A stretch of 56,226 nucleotides of DNA from Hymenobacter coccineus (GTDB lineage Bacteria; Bacteroidota; Bacteroidia; Cytophagales; Hymenobacteraceae). Shown here piece by piece: positions 34,615-44,089 of this stretch. The translations under genes were made by a program, and so were the position numbers. The notes below the pieces were generated by a model. It did not search any database. It was given only the letters and a program-made list of their open reading frames with translations, and was not told the DNA's origin. The DNA is taken from contig NZ_MDZA01000066.1 of assembly GCF_001816125.1 (NCBI RefSeq), positions 1 through 56,226 on the forward strand. The letters are read 5' to 3'. The stretch's first letter is position 1. Each line of letters opens with the position of its first letter.

Positions 34615-35768
34615 ATGCTTGATTTGCTTATAAAAAACGCGCGGCTCGACGACCACGAGGCCGGTGTGGATATTGGCATCGTGGGCGATAAGATTACGCT
34701 GCTGGAAGCCGGCATTGCGGAACCGGCCCACACGGTGCTGGATGCGGAAAACCAGTTTGTGTGCGCGGGCTTCTACGAAACCCACATTTACCTCGACAAG
34801 GCGTGCATTCTGAACCGTTGCTCGGTGAAGGAAGGCGGGAAGGAGGAGGCCACCAAGGAAACGCGCAACGCCAAGAAGAACTTCACCGAGGACGACGTGT
34901 TTGCCCGCGCCAGTCGCGTGGTAGAAATGGCCATCAAGAAAGGTACCATGGGCCTGCGCACCTTCGTCGAAACCGACCCGCTGGCGGGCCTGCGCTCGTT
35001 TGAAGCCCTTAAGCGGGTGAAGGATACCTACGCCTTTGCCATCGACATTGAGCTGTGCGCCTTTGCCCAAGACGGGCTGACCCAGGAAATGACCACCCAC
35101 CACCTGCTGCGGCAGGCCTTGCAGCAAGGGGCCGACCTAGTGGTGCCCCTACACCGACCCTGACCCCGACCGCCACGTAGAGTTGATTTTTGACCTGCCC
35201 GAGGAATTCAACGTGAACGTCGATTTCCACCTCGATTTCGACATCGACCCCGCCGACTCGGGCATTCCTAAGATTGCCGAGCAGACCCGCCTGCGCAACT
35301 ACCAGGGCCGCGTGTCCATCGGCCACGTCAAAAAGCTCAGCGCGCCGGGCCACCGACCTGCTGATGATGGGCCACGGGCAAACCCACCTCATCCCGCGGG
35401 GCGTGGTGAATGCCAACGAGCTGAGCGCGCTGGGCCTCACGACGACCATTTCCAGCAACAATATCCTCAACGCCTTTACGCCCTACGGCGACGCCTCGCT
35501 GGTGCGCACTGCCAACATGTGCGCCAACATTGCCCAGCTCACCGCCGATGAGGACATCCAAGCCAATTACGAGATGATAACCACCAACGCGGCCAAGCTG
35601 CTGGCCAAGCAGGCGCGCTTGCGCGTGGGCGGCCCGGCCACCTTTGTGCTGCTGGAGGTCGGTAGCGCCGTAGACGCCATCCGCACCATTGCGCAGCCGC
35701 TGCTGGGCTACAAAAACGGTCGGCCCACGTTTGCCAACCCCAAGGCTACTATCCAACCACAATATTGA
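34615..35768 (+). pseudogene. Cytosine-deaminase-like amidohydrolase, frameshifted and internally deleted
   Basis: Three frames add up to one amidohydrolase. Frame 1 (34615-35163): MLDLLIKNARLDDHEAGVDI to HHLLRQALQQGADLVV, with ETHIYLDKACILNRC as the metal region (normally HxH; here ETHIYLDK). Frame 2 (about 35150-35340): YTDPDPDRHVELIFDLPEEF, NVDFHLDFD, GRVSIGHVKKLSA. Frame 3 (about 35345-35768): ATDLLMMGHGQTHLIPRGV, ISSNNILNAFTPYGDASL. Between KKLSA and ATDLL, about 25-30 residues found in the family are missing. The gene lies between a dead hydroxyisourate hydrolase and an intact deaminase, so it may have been part of a nucleobase-degradation set. Confidence 0.75.
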
Positions 35769-35776
35769 GCCGCGCC

Positions 35777-36280
35777 ATGCCTGATTCCCTCACCGGCAAC
35801 GACCTGCCCCACCTGCGCCACTGCCTGGCGCTGGCCGCCGAAGCCCTGGCGGCCGGCGACGAACCCTTTGGCTCTGTATTGGTGGGGGCCGGGGGCGAGG
35901 TGCTGGCCCAGGCCCGCAACCACGTGAATGAGCTGAACACCCTGGCCCACCCCGAGTTGGAACTGGCGCAGTGGGCGGCCACCCACCTGGCCCCGGCCGC
36001 GCGCGCCGCCGCCACCCTCTACACCAGCGGCGAGCACTGCCCCATGTGCGCCGCCGCCCACGGCTGGGTAGGCCTGGGCAAGATAGTTTACCTCAGCTCG
36101 GGACAGCAGCTGACGCAGTGGCTCAGCGAGTTGGGTGCGCCCGAGTCCCCCATTCAGTTCATCCCGGTGCAGGAAATTATCCGCCACGCCGAGGTGGCCG
36201 GCCCCGCCAACGGCGAGTTGCTTCAGGAAATAAAGGCCTTGCACGTGGCCTACCACGGGGCGCGCAATAGCAAAAGCTAG
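35777..36280 (+). CDS. Nucleoside/nucleobase deaminase (CMP/dCMP deaminase fold)
   Basis: 167-residue zinc deaminase. The metal site is HPELELAQWA near residue 54 (HPE in place of the commoner HAE) and EHCPMCAAAHGW near 87 (PCxxC). The start region HLRHCLALAAEALAAGDEPFGSVLVG is family-like. ATG at 35777 is preferred to a TTG four codons earlier. It follows the amidohydrolase pseudogene by eight bases and was probably in one operon with it. Substrate could be guanine, cytosine or a nucleoside; it cannot be decided here. Confidence 0.8.
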   Translation: MPDSLTGNDLPHLRHCLALAAEALAAGDEPFGSVLVGAGGEVLAQARNHVNELNTLAHPELELAQWAATHLAPAARAAATLYTSGEHCPMCAAAHGWVGLGKIVYLSSGQQLTQWLSELGAPESPIQFIPVQEIIRHAEVAGPANGELLQEIKALHVAYHGARNSKS

Positions 36281-36346
36281 GGCCCGCCGGGCCGGCGCAG
36301 CAAAGCTGCCAGCGTCGGTTTCTAACTTGTTAATAACGACGATACC

Positions 36347-36415
36347 GAAGCACGAGTTGCGGCAAATCAAGTAGGGCCCCTGGGGCCCTACTTGATTTGC
36401 CGCAACTCGTGCTTC
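36347..36415. repeat. Perfect 34-bp palindrome with one-base loop
   Basis: 36347-36380 (gaagcacgagttgcggcaaa...) is the exact reverse complement of 36382-36415, with a single T between. The right arm is the last 28 bases of the coding sequence at 36388 plus six bases beyond. It is thus an inverted copy of a gene's end placed directly after it; it may act as a terminator for that gene. Confidence 0.9.
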
Positions 36416-36894
36416 ACCTCGTGGCGGGCAGTTTTCAGGTAGGATTTGAGCTGTTGTTGCTTGGTGAGCGAAATGTTGACCGGTGTGAGCAGCTGCACCA
36501 CGGCCAGGGTGGCCCCGGGCTGGAGGGCGGCCTTGACGTCGGCAAAGCCGGCATACGACGCCACCGCCGTTTCGGTGCCCGTGCTGGCGGGCAGGGTGAA
36601 GCTGAAGTTGCCCTGGGCATCGGTCACGCACGACTGATCGAGGCGCGGCAGGCGTACCACAGCCCCAGGCAGGGCCCCGGCCAGCGTTTCGACGCGGCCG
36701 GCCAGCACTACCGAGGCGGGTGGGGCGACGGCGGGGGCCGGGACGTCGGCTACTGTTGGCATCATCGGGGGCGTGCGCTGTACGTTAGCAGCCAGCAGCT
36801 TAGCGCGGGGTAGCTTGGCCTGGGCCTGGGCGGCGTTAGTGCCAGCCGTGAGGGCTAATAATAAGAATAAGAAGGGGTAGCAATATTGTTTCAT
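36388..36894 (-). CDS. Secreted carboxypeptidase-regulatory-like domain protein
   Basis: 168-residue exported protein. MKQYCYPFLFLLLALTAGTN with cleavage near AQAQ is the signal peptide; the frame extends 38 codons upstream without support. A Pro-rich linker is followed by a single beta-sandwich (VVLAGRVETLAGALPGAVVRL, SCVTDAQGNFSFTLPA, AVASYAGFADVKAAL) of the carboxypeptidase-regulatory type, then a basic helical tail ending HEVKHELRQIK. Such domains are usually found in front of outer-membrane receptors; here it stands alone. Function unknown. The gene's final bases are repeated in inverted form just downstream. Confidence 0.65.
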   Translation of the reverse strand: MKQYCYPFLFLLLALTAGTNAAQAQAKLPRAKLLAANVQRTPPMMPTVADVPAPAVAPPASVVLAGRVETLAGALPGAVVRLPRLDQSCVTDAQGNFSFTLPASTGTETAVASYAGFADVKAALQPGATLAVVQLLTPVNISLTKQQQLKSYLKTARHEVKHELRQIK

Positions 36895-37124
36895 GGGAAA
36901 GTAGTGGGATAGGGTCGGGGTTAACTTTTTGCTTGAATAATTCAAAACTATGGGGGCCCTGGGCCCCCGGGGCCGCATTTCGGCCGGCGCGCGGAAACGC
37001 CCGGCCAACGCCCGTTTTTGACCTGCGACGCGCCACAGGCGGAATAGTATACTTTAATATAGGGCCAGTGTAATGAATAGCTTGCGCTGCCGATTCACCA
37101 GCTGTTCATTTGCTGGTCTACCCA

Positions 37125-37149
37125 ATTCTCCTTCTTTTTCTACCCATGG
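37125..37149 (+). repeat. 25-bp leader sequence, first copy
   Basis: CTCCTTCTTTTTCTACCCAT followed by GGCCC is identical at 37125-37149 and 38676-38700, in both cases ending in an ATG. In the second copy this ATG starts the ABC ATPase gene. Confidence 0.8.
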
Positions 37150-37388
37150 CCCGCACCACTGCTAACGGCCCATTCTCCTTATCAGGGCACGCCGGCGCGG
37201 GCACCCGTGCCAGCGGTAAAACCTGGACGAAAGCCGACTTGGGCCATGCGGGGAATGGAATTGGCCTGGTCAGGGTGCCCGGCGGTGGCGTGGCCTACGC
37301 CACCGGCATGGCTAAGCTGGCGCCGCCCCTGGGGCCCCAAGCGGCTACCGGCCCTGCTGCCTCCCAACTGCTCCCTGCACCGCTATGA
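37146..37388 (+). CDS. Possible small protein coupled to the M50 peptidase gene
   Basis: 80-codon frame from ATG 37146, whose stop overlaps the peptidase start (ATGA at 37385-37388). The product is Gly/Ala-rich (MARTTANGPFSLSGHAGAGT) without signal peptide, membrane helix or known motif. Support comes from the leader copy in front of it and the overlap behind it; composition is against it. Could be a leader peptide or chance frame. Confidence 0.3.
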   Translation: MARTTANGPFSLSGHAGAGTRASGKTWTKADLGHAGNGIGLVRVPGGGVAYATGMAKLAPPLGPQAATGPAASQLLPAPL

Positions 37389-38760
37389 AAAACTTGCGTA
37401 AGTACCTTCCGCTTATTCTGGGTGCGGTCTTGGGCGCGGTGATTGGGAGCCAGGGCGCAAAGCACGGCCTGCGGCTGCTGCACCACGCGGCCTGGAGCCG
37501 GGGGCAAGTGGCTGGCTTGCTGGCGTTGCTGCCGGTGGCTTGGCTGCTGGCCGTGCTGCTGCACGAGCTGGGCCACGTGCTGGCGGGGCAGACGCAGCGC
37601 TTCCAATTCCGCTGGCTGGCGGTGGGGCCCCTATTGTGGAAGCGCGAAGCGGGCCGGCTGCGCTTAGTCTGGAACAAGAGCCTGAACCTGGCCGGCGGCA
37701 TGGCCCTGTGCCTGCCGCCCAACGCGGACGACCTGCGCCGGCGGTTTATGGTTTTTGCGGCGGGTGGGCCGCTGGGCAGCGCGGCGTGGGCCGCCGTGGC
37801 GCTGGGCACCTACGCCCTGCTGCCCGTCGCCACCTCGGCCGTGGGCCAAGTGCTGGCGGGGGCGCTGGCCGCAAGCGGTGGCATTTCGGCGCTGCTCGCG
37901 CTGCTGACGCTGATACCCGCGCACGTGGGCGGCTTCTACAGCGACGGTGGCCGGCTGCTGCACCTGGGGCGGGCGATGCGGCCGGGCAGCTCGACCTGGC
38001 CCTGATTACGGCCATAGCCCACTCCATGGCCGGCACCCGGCCCCGCCACTTGCCGCAGGGCCCCTTAGTGGCCGCGGCCGCCCTGCCCCAGGAGTTGCCC
38101 TCCAAGTGCTACGTGCATTACTACCTCTACCTGGCGGCGCTCGATGCCCAGCAAATCGAACAAGCCGGCCAGCACTTGGCCGCCTACCGGGTGCAGCTGC
38201 CCCAGCAGCCAGCGGCTATGCAAGCCGGTGGCTGGCTGGAATCGGCGTTTTTCGCGGCCGCTTACCAGCACGATTTGCCCGCGGCCCGCGCCTTCCAGGC
38301 GCAGGCGCGGCCCAGCGTCTTGGTCACGCCCGACGTGACGGCCCGGGTGGAGGCCGCCTTGGCCCGCCTGGCCGACGACCCCGTGCAGGCCCTGGCCCTC
38401 GCCCAAACCGCCCTGCAAGCCCTGCCCCACAGCATCGACCCGGGCAGCACCCACCTCTACGCCGAGTGGCTGGCCGACACCGTTCGCTGGGCCAGCAGTA
38501 GGGTGGAACAGCCGCTGCACTCCACGGCCTGGCTTGGCGGTCTGCCCAGCAATCCGCTGCCACTCTACAAGCTACTTGCTGGCTTGCTGTGGGCAACTAT
38601 CCGCCCATTTTTGGCATCAGTGGTGAGACGCTGCCATTGCACCGGTGCCGCCACAATTTGTCTTTTCCACCTTTCCTCCTTCTTTTTCTACCCATGGCCC
38701 TCACCATTACCAACCTCTCCAAAACGTACCCCAACGGCACCCAGGCCCTCAAAAACGTGA
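37385..38760 (+). pseudogene. M50-family membrane metallopeptidase, frameshifted
   Basis: The first part (37385 to about 37975) is a membrane protein with the zinc motif HELGH near residue 60 (AVLLHELGHVLAG) and a second helix-rich region, GGISALLALLTLIPAHVGGF followed by YSDGGRLLHLGR. The frame then changes by the loss of one base in a G run near 37970 and continues GDAAGQLDLALITAIAHSMA, followed by a helical TPR-like C-terminal part (CYVHYYLYLAALDAQQIEQA, LARLADDPVQALALAQTALQ). The shifted frame has no stop until 38760, inside the ABC ATPase gene, so the natural end (before about 38690) is probably also lost. Likely once a site-2-protease-like or sporulation-peptidase-like enzyme. Confidence 0.65.
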
Positions 38761-39596
38761 GCCTCGACATTCCCAACGGCATGTTCGGCTTGCTGGGGCC
38801 CAACGGCGCCGGCAAGAGCAGCCTGATGCGCACCATTGCCACGCTGCAAGACGCCGACACCGGCAGCATTATGCTCGATGACATTGATGTGCTGCACAAC
38901 AAGGAGGCCGTGCGCCGCGTGCTGGGCTACCTGCCCCAGGAATTCGGCGTGTACCCCAGCGTAAGCGCCGAGGACTTGCTCGATCATTTTGCCACCCTCA
39001 AGGGCATTGCCAGCCGCAAGGAGCGCCAGGAAATGGTGGGGGCCCTGCTGCACCAAACCAACCTCTACGACGTGCGCAAAAAGCACGTGGGCGGCTACTC
39101 AGGCGGCATGAAGCAGCGCTTTGGCATTGCGCAGGCGCTGCTGGGCAACCCGCGCCTCATCATCGTGGACGAGCCCACGGCCGGCCTCGACCCCGCCGAG
39201 CGCAACCGCTTCCACAACCTGCTGAGCGAGATTGGCGAGAACCTGGTGGTCATTCTCAGCACCCACATCGTGAGCGACGTGAGCGACCTGTGCCGCCACA
39301 TGGCCATCATCAACAAGGGCGAGGTGCTGCTCACCGGCGACCCGCTTTCGGTAATGAACAACCTGAAGGGTAAAATCTGGAAAAAGCTGATTGAGAAGGC
39401 CGAGCTGCCAGCGCTGCAAGCCAGCCAGCAGGTCATCAGCTCGCGCCTGTTTGCGGGCAAAACCGTGGTGCACGTGCTGGCCGATGGGGCCCCGGACAGT
39501 GGTTTCGAAGCCGTGAGCCCCGACCTAGAGGACGTGTATTTCTCGGAAATTCAGCAGTACGAAGCACGGGCTAAGAACGGGGCGGTGGTGGCCTGA
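38694..39596 (+). CDS. ABC transporter ATP-binding protein
   Basis: 300-residue ATPase subunit. Walker A GPNGAGKSS near residue 36, Q-loop LPQEF, signature YSGGMKQRFG near 135, Walker B LIIVDEPTAGLDP near 158, switch histidine STHIV near 190. ATG at 38694 is chosen because MALTITNLSKTY is the standard start; the open frame reaches back to 38589. Its likely partner is the permease-M1 peptidase fusion 200 bases downstream; such ATPase and permease-aminopeptidase pairs are common in Bacteroidota. The transported substrate is unknown. Confidence 0.92.
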   Translation: MALTITNLSKTYPNGTQALKNVSLDIPNGMFGLLGPNGAGKSSLMRTIATLQDADTGSIMLDDIDVLHNKEAVRRVLGYLPQEFGVYPSVSAEDLLDHFATLKGIASRKERQEMVGALLHQTNLYDVRKKHVGGYSGGMKQRFGIAQALLGNPRLIIVDEPTAGLDPAERNRFHNLLSEIGENLVVILSTHIVSDVSDLCRHMAIINKGEVLLTGDPLSVMNNLKGKIWKKLIEKAELPALQASQQVISSRLFAGKTVVHVLADGAPDSGFEAVSPDLEDVYFSEIQQYEARAKNGAVVA

Positions 39597-39634
39597 GGCT
39601 GCACCGCCAGTTTTTCGGCGGGGGTCTAGAACGG

Positions 39635-39739
39635 GGTGGTCCGGCGACTTTTTCAGTCGTCGGGCCACTCTGACAAATGAACAGAGCCACCGTTCGACTA
39701 TCAGAGTGGCCCGACGACTGAAAAAGTCGCCGGACCACC
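39635..39739. repeat. Palindromic intergenic repeat, copy 2
   Basis: Arms 39635-39671 and 39703-39739 are perfect 37-base reverse complements (ggtggtccggcgactttttc...). The loop starts with gacaaatgaac, related to gcgattgaac in the other copies. It lies between the ABC ATPase stop and the permease start. Confidence 0.88.
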
Positions 39740-39792
39740 CCGGCCTAATCCGCCCCGCCAATCCTTAATTCTTGCCTTTCAACTGCTACCCG

Positions 39793-42700
39793 ATGTTCCT
39801 TCCCATTTTCCTTTTTGAACTGAAGTACCGGCTCAAGCGGCCGGCTACCTGGATTTATTTCTTCCTGCTGTTTTTGATGGCCTTTTTGCTCGTCACGGCG
39901 GCGGGCGGCGGCTTCGGTACGGGCGTGAACATTGCCCTGGGCGGCGACGGCCAGACGGTGAAAATCAACTCCCCGTACTCGCTCACCATCAGCACCATGG
40001 TTTTGAGCATCTTCGGCGTCATCATCGCCTCCTCGCTGATGGGCAACCCCGTGTACCGCGACTTTGAGTACCGCACGCACCCGCTGTTCTACACCACGCC
40101 CATCAGCAAGTGGGGCTACTTGGGTGGGCGCTTTTTTGGCTCGTACCTTATTGCCGCGCTGGTGTTTAGCGGCATCGGGGTGGGCGCAGCGCTGGCTGGC
40201 GTAATGCCCTGGGTGGCGGCCGACCGCTTCCTGCCCCACGCGCCGGCCGGCACCTACCTGTGGCCTTACCTGGTGCTGGTGCTGCCCAACTTGCTGTTCT
40301 CCGGGGCCCTGTTTTTCACCGTGGCCACGCTTTCGCGCAACATTCTGAGCACCTACCTGGGCTCGATTTTGCTGCTGGTGGCCTACCTCGTGGCCAGCTC
40401 CTACCTCCAAGACCTGAAGAACGAGCACCTCGTATCGGCCCTCGACACGTTCGGCACCGCGGCCGTCGATTTTACGACCCGCTACTGGACCTCGGCCGAG
40501 AAAAACCGCCTGCTGCTGCCCCTCTCCGGCTACGTGCTGCTGAACCGCGCCGTGTGGCTGGCCGTGGCCGGGGCCCTCCTGGGCCTGTGCTACGCGCGCT
40601 TCCGCTTCTCGGCCTTCGCCTCGGAAAAAGTATCGAAGAAGATGCGCCGCGCCGCCGGGGCCCCCGCGGCCGAGCTGGCCCCGGTGCCGGCCGGCGGCCT
40701 GCGTTTGCCGCGCGTGGCGCAGGCGTTTTCGGGCGCCATGCACCGGCAGCAGTGGTGGAGCCTCACCAAGCTCGAGTTTTGGGGCATTGCGCGCAGCCGC
40801 TACTTCGCGGCCATTGCCGGGGCGGGCGTCATTTTTCTGCTGGCCACGTCGGCGCAGGTGGGCAAAACCTTTGATACGCCCACCTACCCCGTCACCAACG
40901 AAATCATCGAATTCTCGCTGGGCTCGTTTTTCCTGTTCTTCCTGGCCATCATCATCTTCTACAGCGGCGAGCTGGTTTGGCGCGAGCGCCAGGCCGGCGT
41001 GTCCCAGATCACCGATGCCGTGCCCGTGCCCAGCTGGGTGCCGTTCTTCAGCAAGCTGGCTGCCCTGGGGCTGGTGCAGGTGGTGCTGCTGGTGGTGGTG
41101 ATGGCCTGCGGCCTACTGGTGCAAACCTTCAAAGGATATTTTCACTACGAAATCGGCCTGTATGTGCAGGCGCTTTTCTTCTACGAGCTACCCTTTTTGC
41201 TGCTGATGTGCGTGCTGGCGATGGTGACGCAGGTGGTAGTGAACAATAAGTACCTGGGCTTTTTCGCGGTGGTGGCCTACTACGTGGCCAACCTGTTTCG
41301 GAGCCAGATTGGCCTCGGGCACCGGCTGTTCAGCTACGCTGGGGCCCCCACGCCGGGGCCCTATTCCGACATGAACGGCTACGGCCACTTCCTGCCCGCC
41401 TTCTGGTGGGTGAAGCTGCTGTGGGCCGGCGTGGCCGTGCTGCTGGTGCTGGCCGCCACCCTGCTGTGGGTGCGCGGCACCGACGCTACCGGCCGCCTGC
41501 GCGAAGCCCGCCGCCGCTGGGGCCCGGCAGCACCGCCACCCTGGCCCTGGGCCTGCTCGTCAGCCTGGGCGCGGGCGGCTACATCTTCTACAACACCAAC
41601 GTGCTCAACGAGTACCTGACGCCCAAGCAGCGCGAAAAGCGCCAGGTGGCCTACGAAAAGCAGTACCGCCGCCTCAAGGACGTGGCCCAGCCGCGCATCG
41701 TGGCCGTGGGCCTGAACACCGAAATCTTCCCCCGCGAGCGGGCCGTGCGGTTCCGCGGCCAGCTCATGCTGGTGAACAAGCAGACACGGGCCCTCGATAC
41801 CGTCATCGTGAGCCTGCCCGCCGAGGAGCACCCCCGCGTGCGGGCCTTGGCGCTGGGGGCCCCCGGCCAGGCCACCCTGGCCCTGAACGACACGGTGTTC
41901 GGCCTGCGCCTCTACCGCCTGGCCCAGCCCTTGGCCCCCGGCGATTCGCTGCCCCTCACCCTGGACCTGTTTTACCAGGAGCACGGCTTCCCCAACGCCG
42001 GCTCGCGTACCGATGTGGTCTACAACGGCACCTTCGTCAGCAGCGGCTACCTACCCAGCCTGGGCTACCGCGAGGGCGCCGAGCTGGGCGGCGACCAGGA
42101 CCGCAAGAACTACGGCCTAAAACCCAAGCCCCGCATGGCCAAGGTGAACGACCTGAAAGCCCGCCAAAACACCTACATCAGCCACGACGCCGACTGGATT
42201 CGCTTCCGCACCACCGTCAGCACCGAGGCCGACCAGACGGCCGTGGCCCCCGGCTACCTGCAAAAGGAGTGGGTGAAAGACGGCCGCCGCTACTTCACCT
42301 ACGTGATGGACCGGCCGATGCTCAACTTTTACACCTTCCTGTCGGCCCGCTACAAGGAGTACAAGAGCCAGTGGGTGGATACCGCCGGCCACCGCACCGT
42401 GCCCATCACCATCTACTACCAGCCGGGCCACGAGTACAACCTGGCGCGCATGGCCGCCGGGGCCCGCGACGCGCTGGCGTATTGCTCGCGCAACTTCTCG
42501 CCCTACCAGCACCGGCAGCTGCGCATCCTGGAGTTTCCGCGCTACCAGGCCTTCGCCCAAAGCTTCGCCAACACGGTGCCGTTTTCGGAGGCCATCGGCT
42601 TCATTGCCAACGTGAACGACAAAGACCCCGAAGACTTGAACTATCCTTACTACGTGACGGCCCACGAGGTGGCGCACCAGTGGTGGGCCCACCAGGTAAT

Positions 42701-43448
42701 TGGCGGCAACGTGCAGGGCAGCACGCTGATGGCGGAGGCAATGGCCGAGTACTCGGCCCTGATGGTGCTGCGCCAGCACAACGGCCCGGCCGCCATGGCG
42801 CGCTTCCTCAAGTACGACATGAACCGCTACCTCACCGGCCGCGCCTTCGAGCGCAAGAAGGAAGTGCCGCTGGCCCTGGTCGAGAACCAGCAGTACATCC
42901 ACTACGCCAAGGGCTCGGTGGTGATGTATGGCTTGCAGGATGCTATGGGCGAGGCAACGCTGAACGGGGCCCTGAAAAAATACGTGGCCGCCGTGGCCTT
43001 CCAAGGGCCCCCGTACACCAACTCGCCCGAGTTCATCGGCTACCTGCGCCGGGCCGCGCCCGATTCGCTGCAACCCTACCTCACCGATGCCTTCGAGCGC
43101 ATCACGTTGTTTGACAACCGCGTGACGGCCGCCACCGCCAAAAAGCTGCCCGACGGCCGCTACCAGGTCGATTTCACGGTGAAGTCGGCCAAGTTCTACG
43201 CCGATAGCCTGGGCAACCAGCGCCCCGCCGACCAAACCCGCGACGCCCTGCCCATTGCCGTGCTCGCCGCCCTGGGCCCCGACAAAAAGCCCGTGCCGCC
43301 GCTGCTACTCGTGAAGCGCCACCTGCACGCCGGCGACAACCAGCTCCGCTTCGTGGTGAACCGCAAGCCCGCCGCCGTCGCCGTCGACCCCGACCACCTC
43401 ATCATCGACCGCCAGCTCGACGACAACACCAAAGACCTCAAGCTGTAG
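39793..43448 (+). pseudogene. ABC permease fused to M1 aminopeptidase, one frameshift
   Basis: Two frames make one protein of about 1,218 residues. The first (39793 to about 41520) is an ABC-2-type permease: MFLPIFLFELKYRLKRPATW and about ten membrane helices. The second (about 41520-43448) begins TATLALGLLVSLGAGGYIFY and carries an M1 zinc aminopeptidase: HEVAHQWWAHQV (HExxH) with the third ligand glutamate in MAEAMAEYSALM. The frame change equals loss of one G at TGGGGCCC near 41518. ABC permease/M1 fusions are known in Bacteroidota, so the intact form is expected. ATG 39793 is seven codons inside the open frame. Confidence 0.8.
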
Positions 43449-43464
43449 GGCCCCAGGGGGGGGG

Positions 43465-43513
43465 CACGTAAAAAAAGGCGCCGCCCCCCTCGGAACTGCG
43501 CCTTTTTTACGTG
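43465..43513. terminator. Terminator after the permease-peptidase gene
   Basis: cacgtaaaaaaaggcg pairs with cgccttttttacgtg around a C-rich loop, 17 bases after the stop codon; A and T runs make it bidirectional. Confidence 0.8.
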
Positions 43514-43531
43514 GCGGTGGTCTGAAACGGA

Positions 43532-43660
43532 GTGGTCCGGCGACTTTTTCAGTCGTCGGGCCACTCTGACGATTGAACTGGGGCCCTGTTCAGTAGTAAG
43601 AGTGATCTGACGAAAGTAAAAGTGGCCCGACGAAGCCCTTCGGGCAATTCGCCGGACCAC
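43532..43660. repeat. Palindromic intergenic repeat, copy 3 (rearranged right arm)
   Basis: The left arm 43532-43567 is identical to copies 1 and 2. The right side begins agagtgatctgacga, is then interrupted by about 26 extra bases including agtggcccgacgaagccctt, and ends ttcgccggaccac. The insert itself is a variant of the same arm with a different core (gaagcccttcgggcaattc), as if two related repeats had merged. Confidence 0.75.
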
Positions 43661-43704
43661 CTTGTTTACGTAAACAGGGGCAAGGAATTGGGGCCCCCGG
43701 GGCC

Positions 43705-44079
43705 CTACGCGGGCTGCTGCGCCGGCGCAGCGGCCTCGGGCTTGCGCATCCAGCTCATGCCGCCGCACTTGGCCTGCATTTGCTGGCGAAATTTCTCGCG
43801 GGCTTCGGGGCTGAGGTTTTCCATGCGGCCGGCTATGCGCTGCTGCCAGGCGCGGCGCTTTTGGGCCCAGCTGCCGCGGCGCCCGCCCCAGCTGCCGAAC
43901 AGCAAGCGGCTGAGCAGCAGCAGGCCGAAGGTTTGCCCGAGGGAAATTAGGGGCCCGTGGAAGAGCGCCGGCACGAGCCAGTTCCACAAATACTGGGTGA
44001 GGAACAGAACGGCCGTGACAAACAGGCTGGCGAAAACAAGGAACTTGAGGCCGCGCAGCAGCAAAAATTTGCGGTTCAT
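43705..44079 (-). CDS. Small membrane protein downstream of an ECF sigma factor
   Basis: 124-residue protein with one or two N-terminal membrane helices (FLVFASLFVTAVLFLTQYLW and HGPLISLGQTFGLLLLSRLL) and a basic, helical C-terminal half with AWQQRIAGRMENLSPEAREK and a Cys-Gly-Gly-Met segment. The helical tail recalls small metal- or stress-sensing regulators but no family is claimed. It follows the sigma factor on the same strand, 137 bases away, which suggests a part in the same response, such as controlling the sigma factor. Confidence 0.7.
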   Translation of the reverse strand: MNRKFLLLRGLKFLVFASLFVTAVLFLTQYLWNWLVPALFHGPLISLGQTFGLLLLSRLLFGSWGGRRGSWAQKRRAWQQRIAGRMENLSPEAREKFRQQMQAKCGGMSWMRKPEAAAPAQQPA

Positions 44080-44089
44080 GATAGGGTAA

